A DNA stretch of 48,965 nucleotides from Bacteroidetes bacterium CG12_big_fil_rev_8_21_14_0_65_60_17 (GTDB lineage: Bacteria; Bacteroidota; Rhodothermia; Rhodothermales; UBA10348), in the NCBI GenBank assembly GCA_002787815.1, contig PCUY01000082.1, positions 1 through 48,965 of the forward strand, given 5' to 3'. The notes under the pieces are model-generated. The model did no database searches and had not been told where the DNA came from. It was given only the letters and a program-made list of their open reading frames with translations. Numbering within the stretch: position 1 is the stretch's first letter; the number at the start of each line of letters is the position of its first letter. Position numbers and translations under genes: made by a program. Positions 27,576-35,595 of this stretch are shown in pieces.

Positions 27576-29407
27576 GAGAGGGAAACGGCCTCCTCCAACA
27601 CGCGATCCAGTTCCTGGAGCATTTCCCGCTGGTATGCCAGTGTCTGGTCGCGGTCGGTCCTGAGTTCAATGAGGACGCCGCCACGGGCGGACATGCTCCG
27701 CTCTACGGCCAATCCCACGTCCCGGGCCGAGCCGGGTGCTTCATGGATGAGGCCGAACAGGTCAGCGGCCGCCTTGAAAGAAAGTCCATGTGGCGTAGAG
27801 AATAGCGGCGTGAACAGGTCCTCTTCGGAGGCGACTGGTAGCCACGAGAAAATGCCGCCACCATCGTTGTTCAATACGACGATGGTGACGTCGCGCGCAG
27901 CCGCAAGCGCGTTGATGTCATGCAGCAGCGTCAGGTCGCCAAGGATGAGCACGGCGCGTCTGCCTGCCGCCCGGGCGGCTCCGATGGCGGTCGAAACCTG
28001 TCCGTCAATGCCGGATGCGCCGCGGTTGACTACGACCGGCAACGGCCCGCGGGCCGGATGTGAGAACGTGTCGGCGTGGCGTACGGTCAGGCTGTTACCG
28101 AGCACGAGCGGGACCGGGCCCGTCTGCATGCCATCGAGAGCCGCCGTGACCTCGCGCACGCAGGCCTGTTCCACAAGGACGCCGGTGGCCGCCCGGGCAG
28201 CGGTCGTCGCATCCATCAGGGAAGGAATCCGCTCCGAGGCGGCGCGGGAAAGTGACTTCCAGTGGGCAGCCCAGGCTACATCCCGGGGACAGTACTCCCT
28301 CTGGGCAACAGCCGCAACCATGGCGTGCGGCGACACATCCCAACGTGCGGTGACGAGGTGCCCGGGATCAATGCGCCCCTCTGCCAGATCGGCCACGATG
28401 ACACGGTCCGGCCGAACGGCCTCAAGGAACTGCTGCCACCGCTTCGACACCGGGGGACGCCCCAGTTGCAACACCAGGTCGGGTGAGAGCGCAGCCCATC
28501 GCCTTCTGTCGTGCAGAATGGCATCGTAGTGGAACACGAACGTCCCCAGCGCCGCCGCGTCGAGCGACCGGTACTGGGACGATATGTCCGCCAGGACCGG
28601 CCAGGAACTGGAGTTTGCTCCCGGGTGCGCGCGGAATTCGACGCGCCCCGGTATGGGCATGCGCCCCAGCATCAGCAACGGTCGTTGGCTCTCGGCAAGA
28701 AGCCGATCCAGTTCCTGCAGGGCCTGCGCTGCTGCTGCACGCTGCTGCGCCGTGGTGAACGAATCGCCGGGCCCTCCCGGGATCGAGGTCCACGGCGTGG
28801 ACGCGTTCTTCCACCGGGCCACGTCGGCGGCCCATGCTCCGGTCCATCCGGACTCGCCTTCGGACAAGGCCCTGTCGTGGAGCGGCTCGCGGAACATGCA
28901 GTTCAGATGAACGGGACCACTTCGGCTGCGGCGTACGGCCTCCGCGACTGTTGTGAACACGAACGACGGCGGCAGAAGTGTCGACGGCACGGGCATGTCG
29001 AAAGACCAGACCACATCCGCCCCGAAGAGACCCGGTTGACGGATGGTCTGGTTGGCGTACGTGTCCCGGAGCTCCGGTGGACGATCGGCTGTCAACAGGA
29101 GCATCGGAATGCCTTCCAGCCGGGCTTCGACGACGGCTGGATGCCCGTTCGCAACAGCGGTCCCGGATGTGGTAATCCAGGCAGCCGCAATCTGGCTCAT
29201 GCGGGCATGACCGAGAGCCATGAATGCCGAGCCGCGTTCGTCAACGTGCATGTGGATGTCGGCACGCGGATTGCGTCCGGCAGCGAGGACAAGGGGGGTC
29301 GACCGGGATCCGGGAGATGCGTAGAATGCCGTTACGCCGTGACGCACGAGTTCTTCCACGACGAGCGCTGCCCATTCCTGCTGGATACTGGCCTGGTCAG
29401 GATGCAT
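27572..29407 (-). CDS. menD: SEPHCHC synthase MenD (thiamine diphosphate enzyme)
   Basis: 611 residues, longer than the usual 550-580 but with standard domains. N-terminal pyrimidine-binding part: VTAFYASPGSRSTPLVLA, MHVDERGSAFMALGHA, TTSGTAVANGHPAVVEA, LLTADRPPELRDTYANQTI. C-terminal diphosphate-binding part: NRGASGIDGQVSTAIGAA, ILGDLTLLHDINAL and VVLNNDGGGIFSWLP. It adds the succinic-semialdehyde unit from 2-oxoglutarate to isochorismate, the committed step of classical menaquinone synthesis. Its start overlaps the end of menF by 11 nt and its stop overlaps menH. Confidence 0.96.
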   Translation of the reverse strand: MHPDQASIQQEWAALVVEELVRHGVTAFYASPGSRSTPLVLAAGRNPRADIHMHVDERGSAFMALGHARMSQIAAAWITTSGTAVANGHPAVVEARLEGIPMLLLTADRPPELRDTYANQTIRQPGLFGADVVWSFDMPVPSTLLPPSFVFTTVAEAVRRSRSGPVHLNCMFREPLHDRALSEGESGWTGAWAADVARWKNASTPWTSIPGGPGDSFTTAQQRAAAAQALQELDRLLAESQRPLLMLGRMPIPGRVEFRAHPGANSSSWPVLADISSQYRSLDAAALGTFVFHYDAILHDRRRWAALSPDLVLQLGRPPVSKRWQQFLEAVRPDRVIVADLAEGRIDPGHLVTARWDVSPHAMVAAVAQREYCPRDVAWAAHWKSLSRAASERIPSLMDATTAARAATGVLVEQACVREVTAALDGMQTGPVPLVLGNSLTVRHADTFSHPARGPLPVVVNRGASGIDGQVSTAIGAARAAGRRAVLILGDLTLLHDINALAAARDVTIVVLNNDGGGIFSWLPVASEEDLFTPLFSTPHGLSFKAAADLFGLIHEAPGSARDVGLAVERSMSARGGVLIELRTDRDQTLAYQREMLQELDRVLEEAVSLS

Positions 29408-30656
29408 CGCGGACCGATACCCCGAGAATATGCGTAAAATCCGTTATTTTCTGCTCAATTTCCAGCCATTCCGCTCCCGGTTCCGAACCTTTCACAATCC
29501 CGGCACCGGAAAACAGTGTCAGTTGACGCCCTTCCACCACGCCGCAACGCAAGGCAACGGCAAATTCGGCCGAGTCGCGCCCAATCCAACCAATGGGCCC
29601 GGCATACCAGCCCCGGTCGAAGTCTTCGAGGCTGTCAATGATGTCCAGCGCATCGGCCGTGGGGGCGCCCCCGACGGCTGGCGTTGGATGCAACGTGCGC
29701 AGCAGGTCAAGGTCCGAAATGTCCGGGCGCAGGGTTCCGGACAGCCGCGAACAGAGGTGGCGCCCTCCGGCCAACCTCATCTCGGAAGCGACCTCATCGA
29801 CAGTCACTTCATCACACTGGGCTTCCAGTACGGACCGGATGTATTCCCTGACATAAGCGTGTTCACGCTGGTCCTTTTCGCTGGCCAGAAGCGACTCCCT
29901 GTACGCCTCGTCATCCTGGACGTTGTTGCCCCGAGGTCGCGTGCCCGCGACGGCCTCCGAAAACACTTCCCGACCGCGACGGAAAAACAACCGTTCGGGA
30001 GATGCGCCCATGAACACGGCGCCGCTGGGCGACTCCACGAGGTAGTGAAAGCAGTTCGGCGTGGATTCCTGGAGCGTGGAAAGAAGTGTTGCGGCTTCCA
30101 GGCTGGCCGCAAACTGGACATCTACCCGACGGGCCAGCACCACTTTCTGGAGAATGTCCTGGGAAAAGGCATCGAGCGACCACCTGATCTGCGTTTTCCA
30201 GCCTTCAAAGCCGGGATTGTCGGTCCGCGTCCTCGGAAGTGGAACCGAGCGGAGTTCATCCGGGTCGGGCAGCACGAGTTCGTCCACCTCCCGGAGTACC
30301 TCACGGAGGTCCTCTCCATCCTCGGGAAGCACAAGATTGCAACAAAGAAGTGTTTTTGAGCCGCGCTGGTGCCACTCGAAGCGTGGCAGCACAAAACGAT
30401 AGGCTGGAAACTCAAACCAGTCAGACGTCGCATGACGGGCCAGATTGAAGCGCATTCCGCCATGAAAACGCAAATTGGCTCCCGGCCGGTGCAGAATACC
30501 GTCCAGGTCCTTTTCCATGCGCGTCCAGTCCGGACGACCGTGCCCCTCAACGACCATGGCTTCACCGGTCATGGCCGTCATGTCATCGGCATGGCGTCCC
30601 CTCCAGTACATGCGGGGACCCTGTTGGACATTGAGCCAGACGAGAGGATCGATCAA
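29397..30656 (-). CDS. menF: Isochorismate synthase MenF
   Basis: 419 residues from TTG 30656. Chorismate-utilising motifs: KVVLARRVDV, FHYLVESPSGAVFMGASPERLF, EAVAGTRPRG, HLCSRLSGTL, LHPTPAVGGAPT, GPIGWIGRD and FSGAGIVKGSEPGAEW. It isomerises chorismate to isochorismate with Mg. The frame is open upstream to a stop at 30789-30791, and its first 37 or so codons before the TTG (for example TGIALRLKNAIKRQYEAY) look coding and match the helical N-terminus of MenF proteins. There is no ATG, GTG or TTG there, so a CTG (30767), ATT (30764) or ATA start may be used. The stop lies inside menD (11-nt overlap). Confidence 0.92.
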   Translation of the reverse strand: MIDPLVWLNVQQGPRMYWRGRHADDMTAMTGEAMVVEGHGRPDWTRMEKDLDGILHRPGANLRFHGGMRFNLARHATSDWFEFPAYRFVLPRFEWHQRGSKTLLCCNLVLPEDGEDLREVLREVDELVLPDPDELRSVPLPRTRTDNPGFEGWKTQIRWSLDAFSQDILQKVVLARRVDVQFAASLEAATLLSTLQESTPNCFHYLVESPSGAVFMGASPERLFFRRGREVFSEAVAGTRPRGNNVQDDEAYRESLLASEKDQREHAYVREYIRSVLEAQCDEVTVDEVASEMRLAGGRHLCSRLSGTLRPDISDLDLLRTLHPTPAVGGAPTADALDIIDSLEDFDRGWYAGPIGWIGRDSAEFAVALRCGVVEGRQLTLFSGAGIVKGSEPGAEWLEIEQKITDFTHILGVSVRDAS

Positions 30657-30855
30657 TGGGACGGGGACTTCAACCCGGACCAGACGCCTTTCACCCGCGT
30701 CATATGCCTCATACTGCCGTTTGATGGCATTCTTGAGACGGAGGGCAATACCCGTTATGTCAATCAGCGGCGGTTCTATGGCGACGCCTCAGTCTGGATG
30801 GTGAACCCGTTGGTGCGGCGCAATATACGTGTATCCGGCCGGTTCGATTCACGCT

Positions 30856-31479
30856 TCACGACTTTCCGGATTTTCTGTAATTCCAGATGCGGAGCATGGC
30901 GGCCTCCATGTCGGCCACCTCCTGCGTATGGATTCCCTGCTGCATGGCGTAGCGGATAATCAGATTGCGGAGCGTGCGGTCGGGCGCTGGCAGGGTTTGC
31001 CGCATGCCGGGCGCGCGGCGGGCAAGGGGTCGCAGCACGGCATCGACACCCCCCCAGCGCAGGGCCACGAACCCTGCCAGCCCAGCGCCTGTGGCGCCGA
31101 GGCGCCCGTCTGCGGCCAGGAAACTGAGCGCGCCCACGTAGGCCAACCCCTGGAACAGGGGTTTCGAGAAACGCAGCGCCAGACGGGCGCCGCCCGGCCG
31201 CACGAGCCCCGGGCCAAAAATGGCCAAAAAGACGTACACGGCCAGCGTACCCAGTGTGGCCTGCCGCGTCGTTGCCGTAAGCAGGAAGATCAGTAACATC
31301 CAGATGGCAGCATGCGATGGAAACCGGGCCCACGCCGAGGCCTCCCGGAGCAACCTCTCCAGTCCGATGTGATCAATCACTTCCGGGGAAAATTCCCGCA
31401 GGAGCGCGTCAGTGGTGTGGAACCAGACACCCTCGGCCGTGAAGATGCCATGGGGCATGGAAACGAAGAAACTGCTCAC
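30856..31479 (-). CDS. Uncharacterised multi-pass membrane protein
   Basis: 207 residues from GTG 31479, which overlaps the ybbR-like stop (GTGA). Hydrophobic segments lie at about 53-72 (FPSHAAIWMLLIFLLTATTRQ), 75-93 (LGTLAVYVFLAIFGPGL) and, weaker, 112-145. The N-terminus (SMPHGIFTAEGVWFHTTDALLREF) and C-terminal amphipathic region (TLRNLIIRYAMQQGIHTQEVADMEAAML) are hydrophilic and would face the cytoplasm. I recognise no family. Fixed between ybbR-like and menF in a coupled run, it may belong to envelope or quinone metabolism; that is only inference from position. Confidence 0.7.
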   Translation of the reverse strand: MSSFFVSMPHGIFTAEGVWFHTTDALLREFSPEVIDHIGLERLLREASAWARFPSHAAIWMLLIFLLTATTRQATLGTLAVYVFLAIFGPGLVRPGGARLALRFSKPLFQGLAYVGALSFLAADGRLGATGAGLAGFVALRWGGVDAVLRPLARRAPGMRQTLPAPDRTLRNLIIRYAMQQGIHTQEVADMEAAMLRIWNYRKSGKS

Positions 31480-32417
31480 TGGTCCTCTCCTTCCAACACA
31501 TCATAGTAGCGTAGACCGGACGGGGACCAGCGGGGTTGCAGCACATACAGATACGGTGGTGTCCGCAGAGTCGGGAAAATCATCCCCGAGTCATCGTCGC
31601 GCATGGCCGCCCACGGCACTTCCAGGTACAGATCGTCGGATTCCTGGGCCGCATCGAACTGGGAAAGCGGAATCTGATAGGTCAACTCCACGCGCGACGG
31701 ATCCAGGGATACCTGCCTGCCATCGGGCATTCCCGTAACGCGGACATCCACCATTCGAACGGCCTGTGTGAATTCCTGAACGTTGGCAAAGTACGCCACT
31801 TCACGCGTATCGAACTCGACAAGACCGGCCAGCGAGTCCCGAAGGGGAATCATGGTACTTACCGAGTCGTCTACGCCACCCAGCGTACGCCGCTCCGTCG
31901 GCCAGGAACGGATGCCCTCGAGAATGGACCGGGCACCCACGAGGGTAACAGAATCGGGACGGATCCGGACAGGTGGGATAATCCGGTGCCCCGCCTTCAA
32001 TTGCAGTTCTACACGGGGCTGTACGCGCACGCGCTTCCATTCCACAGGCCCGGTCATGATATCCACCGTGCGGGGCGAAACCGACTGCAGGATAACGTTT
32101 CCGAGCGCTTCCCGTGCCGCAGATTGCACGTCAACCTCGCCCTCCTGGTGGCCCCGCAGGAAAATCCGTGGAGGATTGTAATAGTACCGCAGAAGCTGCA
32201 CGCCCTCTCCGACTACCTGGACCTGTGCCCTCTCGGGGGGCAGACGCGTAAGGGCTCTCCCATCGGGGATGTCGGCCACCTCCATCGGCAGTTCGAGAAT
32301 GCGCGTATAGGTTTCCTGGAGCGAGAATATGAACCAGAGAAACGCGGCGGTCAGCACACAGAACGTGATGACCCACCCGCGATAACGGTCATCGTGGTCG
32401 CGCCCGATTCCCCTCAC
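31476..32417 (-). CDS. YbbR-like domain protein
   Basis: 313 residues from GTG 32417, overlapping the upstream BMC gene stop (GTGA). One N-terminal membrane helix (about 14-32, GWVITFCVLTAAFLWFIFSL) is followed by extracytoplasmic beta-rich repeats with YbbR features (PPERAQVQVVGEG, QPRVELQLKAGHRIIPPVRIRPDSVTLVGA, MVDVRVTGMPDGRQVSLDPSRVELTYQI). YbbR/CdaR proteins in Firmicutes modulate the diadenylate cyclase CdaA; no cyclase gene is adjacent here, so a regulatory link to c-di-AMP is not shown. In Bacteroidota, YbbR-like genes often stand near housekeeping genes. Confidence 0.8.
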   Translation of the reverse strand: MRGIGRDHDDRYRGWVITFCVLTAAFLWFIFSLQETYTRILELPMEVADIPDGRALTRLPPERAQVQVVGEGVQLLRYYYNPPRIFLRGHQEGEVDVQSAAREALGNVILQSVSPRTVDIMTGPVEWKRVRVQPRVELQLKAGHRIIPPVRIRPDSVTLVGARSILEGIRSWPTERRTLGGVDDSVSTMIPLRDSLAGLVEFDTREVAYFANVQEFTQAVRMVDVRVTGMPDGRQVSLDPSRVELTYQIPLSQFDAAQESDDLYLEVPWAAMRDDDSGMIFPTLRTPPYLYVLQPRWSPSGLRYYDVLEGEDQ

Positions 32418-32830
32418 GACGAGAGCACCCGCAATAGTTCCGCTTTGTTGGCACGGGCAATTTCACGGCCCTGGATGGGAAGGTCTTCGCGCGTGCGCGC
32501 CAAGGCCCTGAGTTCATGCACCGTCATGGCCTCCAGACCCGGTGCACTGCCGGAAGACTGCATGCGTCTCGTCTGCTCATCCGGACGCGCAATCACATGA
32601 CTCGAAACCAGTTCTCCGACGCGTTCCGCAGCCGCGGCGCCCGCATCTACCGAACTCCGGACGGCAGCCGTTTCACCTTCCACGATCACCGTCACAAGGG
32701 CGGCCACGGTCCGCTCCATGCGGACAAGCCGGACGTCGGACGCCTTGCACATGGCATCGGCTGCTTCGAGTGCCGCCACCAGTCCACGCGTTTCGACGAA
32801 CCCCGTTGCGGTATGCGCGGAGTCCTTCAT
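32414..32830 (-). CDS. Bacterial microcompartment BMC-H shell protein with C-terminal SAP/Rho-N-like extension
   Basis: 138 residues. Residues about 8-90 are a single BMC domain ([43 protein letters not shown]), homologous to the preceding gene's product. At the pore-loop position, where EutM/PduA-type proteins have Gly-rich K-I-G-G-G, this one has ERTVAAL, so the hexamer pore would differ or be closed. Residues about 100-138 (LEAMTVHELRALARTRED, ARANKAELLRVLSS) resemble a small helix-extended-loop-helix like SAP or Rho N-terminal domains, which may bind nucleic acid or protein. Six nt separate it from the first BMC gene and it overlaps ybbR-like. No pentameric vertex protein or cargo enzyme is adjacent. 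Confidence 0.9.
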   Translation of the reverse strand: MKDSAHTATGFVETRGLVAALEAADAMCKASDVRLVRMERTVAALVTVIVEGETAAVRSSVDAGAAAAERVGELVSSHVIARPDEQTRRMQSSGSAPGLEAMTVHELRALARTREDLPIQGREIARANKAELLRVLSS

Positions 32831-32836
32831 GGGAAA

Positions 32837-33130
32837 TCAATCAGACAGGCCTCTCGGCAGTATGGCTTCCACATCGCTGTGGGGCCGCGGAATCACGTGG
32901 ACAGATATCAGTTCACCCACGCGCTCGGCTGCGGCTGCACCTGCATCGGTGGCCGCCTTGACGGCACCCACATCTCCCCGGACCATGACGGTCACGTATC
33001 CGCCACCGATTTTTTCCTTGCCCATAAGCTGGACCTTGGCCGCCTTGACCATGGCATCGGCCGCTTCGACCGCTCCGACAAGCCCTCGCGTTTCAATCAT
33101 GCCGAGGGCGATACCGTAATCTTCTGACAT
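32837..33130 (-). CDS. Bacterial microcompartment BMC-H shell protein (EutM/PduA-like)
   Basis: 97 residues from ATG 33130, chosen because it gives the typical BMC-H N-terminus; an in-frame ATG at 33172 would add 14 residues. The sequence closely follows canonical hexamer-forming shell proteins: [76 protein letters not shown]. The pore loop KIGGG (Lys40 to Gly44) is intact. Such proteins tile flat sheets and enclose enzymes, letting small metabolites through the pore. It starts after an AT-rich gap downstream of wecB and is first in the coupled run with the second BMC gene and ybbR-like. Confidence 0.95.
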   Translation of the reverse strand: MSEDYGIALGMIETRGLVGAVEAADAMVKAAKVQLMGKEKIGGGYVTVMVRGDVGAVKAATDAGAAAAERVGELISVHVIPRPHSDVEAILPRGLSD

Positions 33131-33193
33131 TGCGCGTGTGGATTGATTCAAATTCAATATACTGGTTTTCATATCAATATGGATGCATCGCCA
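33131..33193 (-). promoter_or_regulatory. AT-rich gap, possible promoter for the BMC genes
   Basis: This 63-nt gap between the wecB stop and the first BMC gene is markedly more AT-rich than its surroundings. On the minus strand it contains TTGATG-N18-TATGAA and a TATATTGAATTTG stretch resembling a Bacteroidota -7 element. It is the most plausible place for a promoter serving the BMC-ybbR-men run, but no element is a clean match. Confidence 0.3.
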
Positions 33194-34255
33194 TCAATCG
33201 CTTCCGGCCACGAGCCGGGAAATGTGCTCCGAGGGCGTTTCATCCGTGCTTCCCGCTCCAAAAACCGGCACCAAGCCCGCTGGAACCCGTTCCACGGCGG
33301 CCGCGATGGCCTTCCGGTCTGCTCCCACCACCTGGTTCCACCCCCCTTGCGTGGTTTCCGTCCATTCTGTTTCGTCGCGGAGCGTGATACACCGCGTGCC
33401 CAGCCAGAGAGCTTCCTTCTGCAATCCTCCTGAGTCGGTCAGCACGCAGGCCGCACCGGCGGTCAGCGTTAGCATGGCCAGGTATGAGACGGGCGCCATC
33501 ACTTCCACGTTGTCGGGGATGTCCACGTCCGCAAGGCGCGTCCGGGTCCTCGGGTGCAGAGGCAGTAACACGGGCATGTCCAGGGAACCGAACGCGTCGA
33601 AAATGGCCGAGAGCCGCCCTGGATGGTCCGTGTTCTCGGCGCGGTGCACGGTGGCCAGGGCGAACGATCCTGCTTCGTGTCGCGTGAGGGATATGAGCGG
33701 ACGACGCAGCGCCGCCCGCTCCGCAAACACCCGCGTGGCATCGAGCATCACATCGCCCGTCAGATGGACGCCTTCCGTGCGGCCTTCGGAGGCCAGGTGT
33801 TCCACGGCAGTCTGCGTTGGACAGAAACAAAATTCACTCAGCCTGTCGGTCACGATCCTGTTCACCTCCTCCGGCATCCGGCGGTTGAACGATCGCAGTC
33901 CTGCCTCGACATGATCGACCGGAATATGCATTTTTGCAGCCACGAGAGCGGCCGCCAGTGTCGAATTCGTGTCGCCGTACACCAGAACCCGCTCCGGCCG
34001 CAGATCCAGGAAGGCGATTTCGAGCGCCATCATCATGCGGGCCGTCTGATCGGCGTGTGACCCGGAGCCGATTCCCAGGTTTCGTTCGGGTGCTGGTATG
34101 CCCAGCTCGTCAAAGAACACGGCGCTCATGTCATCGTCATAGTGCTGGCCGGTATGCAGCAGGTATTCCCGGACGCCGCGACTCCTGAGGGCATGGCTGA
34201 CCACGGCGGCCTTTACAAACTGTGGGCGGGCGCCCACTACGGAACAGATCGTCAT
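33194..34255 (-). CDS. wecB: UDP-N-acetylglucosamine 2-epimerase (non-hydrolysing)
   Basis: 353 residues with a GT-B fold. Motifs: VVGARPQFVKAAVV, HTGQHYDDDMS, VYGDTNSTLAAALVA, HVEAGLRSFNRRMPEEVNRI, ATVHRAENTD, LPLHPRTR and DSGGLQKEALWLG. It converts UDP-GlcNAc to UDP-ManNAc, a precursor of surface polysaccharides and protein glycans. Its ATG overlaps the glycosyltransferase stop (ATGA), tying it to the two upstream envelope genes. Confidence 0.95.
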   Translation of the reverse strand: MTICSVVGARPQFVKAAVVSHALRSRGVREYLLHTGQHYDDDMSAVFFDELGIPAPERNLGIGSGSHADQTARMMMALEIAFLDLRPERVLVYGDTNSTLAAALVAAKMHIPVDHVEAGLRSFNRRMPEEVNRIVTDRLSEFCFCPTQTAVEHLASEGRTEGVHLTGDVMLDATRVFAERAALRRPLISLTRHEAGSFALATVHRAENTDHPGRLSAIFDAFGSLDMPVLLPLHPRTRTRLADVDIPDNVEVMAPVSYLAMLTLTAGAACVLTDSGGLQKEALWLGTRCITLRDETEWTETTQGGWNQVVGADRKAIAAAVERVPAGLVPVFGAGSTDETPSEHISRLVAGSD

Positions 34256-35595
34256 GATGTCCTGATTGGATGTTGCGCTCCGGCCGGGAGCGTAAGGTTG
34301 TCGAGCAGGGAGGCTATCTCACCTGTCTGTATGCGCCGGGACCACGGGGCAGCGCGTGCGGGATCGGCCCCGGCCACGGGAGCACCCCGGCGCCAGGCCT
34401 CTACGTGAGAGCGCAGGTACGACCCGATGCCCTCGATGTCATCCCAGGCCAGCACGCGCCCTGCACCGCTCGCGCGCAGCACGCGATCGGCCTCTCCTCC
34501 AGGCTCTCCCAAACCCAGAACGGGCCGGCCGCTGGCCACGTATTCATAGATCTTGCCGGTCACGATGCCTGCCGCCTGGGCAACCCGGTTGATGGGCAAG
34601 AGCAACAGGCTCGCCCCCTTCATGAATGCGATGGCCTCCTCATGGGGCACATAGGCCCTCTCGAGGACCCGGTCACCGATACCGCACGTATCGATGTCAT
34701 CCCTGACCGCCCGGTCCACGTTTCCTACAAGCACGATCCGGATGTCCTCGAAGAGCTCAGGGTCAACCTGGAAAAGGTGCCACAACGGAGACAGATTGCG
34801 AGACGCGCCAAGGTTTCCCGTGTGGACCAGACTGAAGCCGGGCATTGCCACAGGCTGCGCCCGCGCGATGTCCTCCGGGTCGAACCCGTTGGGCACAACG
34901 ATATACGGGAGATGCGTCCGCCCAGCCATCCACCCGGCTACATCCCTGGACACGGTAACGCGAACCGATGCCGCCCGAAGCGTATGCGTACACAGAAGCC
35001 GGTCCAGATCCTGTGCTGCCGGTCCCATCGGCAACTCGGCCATGTAGGACATGTCCGGCCACGCATCGCGCAGGTCTGCCAGCCACGGCAGACCGAAGAG
35101 GTGTTTCATACCCCGGCCCACAAAGTGTGCACTGTGCGGCGGGCCACTCGTGAATACAGCCTCTACGGGAGCCGTCCGGTGCAGGCGTACAGCCGCGACC
35201 AGGGCAAACAAAGCCCACCCCACACGGGCATCGGGAATAAACACATTGGCGCGGACCCAGCGCGCCAGACGCTCCCGCACCCCCGGAACACGATCCCGGG
35301 CCATGAAGCCCACGCCCACGGCGTCGTTTCGTTGCACGCCCAGAAACCGGGCGTACGCGGCATACGGATCCCAGGAGCGGGTCCGGATGACACGAGTGCC
35401 GTCGGGGACATCGGCTTCGAGGCCCGGATCGCGGTCGGGCCAGGCGGCCCAACGCTCCCCCACCGTCAGAACGACCGGCTCCCAGCCCCACTCCCGCAGG
35501 TACTTGCAGAACTTGAGCGTGCGCTGCACGCCCGATCCACCGGAAGGCGGCCAGTAATATGTGACGACGAGTACCCGTTTGCGAGGGATGCTCAT
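34252..35595 (-). CDS. Glycosyltransferase family 4 protein
   Basis: 447 residues from ATG 35595, which overlaps the YfhO-like stop by 4 nt; the longer open frame upstream runs through that gene and is not coding. The N-terminal GT-B domain opens VLVVTYYWPPSGGSGVQRTLKFCKYL, the pattern of GT4 enzymes. Later motifs are TSGPPHSAHFVG, VPNGFDPEDI, SLVHTGNLG and KIYEYVASGRPVLGLGEPGGEADRVL (donor-binding Glu region). It probably adds a sugar to a lipid-linked or surface glycan; donor and acceptor cannot be told. Sits between a membrane glycan protein gene and wecB, so surface polysaccharide synthesis is the likely setting. Confidence 0.88.
   Translation of the reverse strand: MSIPRKRVLVVTYYWPPSGGSGVQRTLKFCKYLREWGWEPVVLTVGERWAAWPDRDPGLEADVPDGTRVIRTRSWDPYAAYARFLGVQRNDAVGVGFMARDRVPGVRERLARWVRANVFIPDARVGWALFALVAAVRLHRTAPVEAVFTSGPPHSAHFVGRGMKHLFGLPWLADLRDAWPDMSYMAELPMGPAAQDLDRLLCTHTLRAASVRVTVSRDVAGWMAGRTHLPYIVVPNGFDPEDIARAQPVAMPGFSLVHTGNLGASRNLSPLWHLFQVDPELFEDIRIVLVGNVDRAVRDDIDTCGIGDRVLERAYVPHEEAIAFMKGASLLLLPINRVAQAAGIVTGKIYEYVASGRPVLGLGEPGGEADRVLRASGAGRVLAWDDIEGIGSYLRSHVEAWRRGAPVAGADPARAAPWSRRIQTGEIASLLDNLTLPAGAQHPIRTS

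Noticed and set aside
27066-28529. 487-codon open frame on the plus strand opposite menH and menD
   Set aside because: It lies wholly antisense to two well-supported genes, has Arg/Ser/Pro-rich composition typical of GC-rich shadow frames and no recognisable domain.
31476-32417. YbbR as part of a c-di-AMP cyclase operon
   Set aside because: No diadenylate cyclase domain is encoded on either side.
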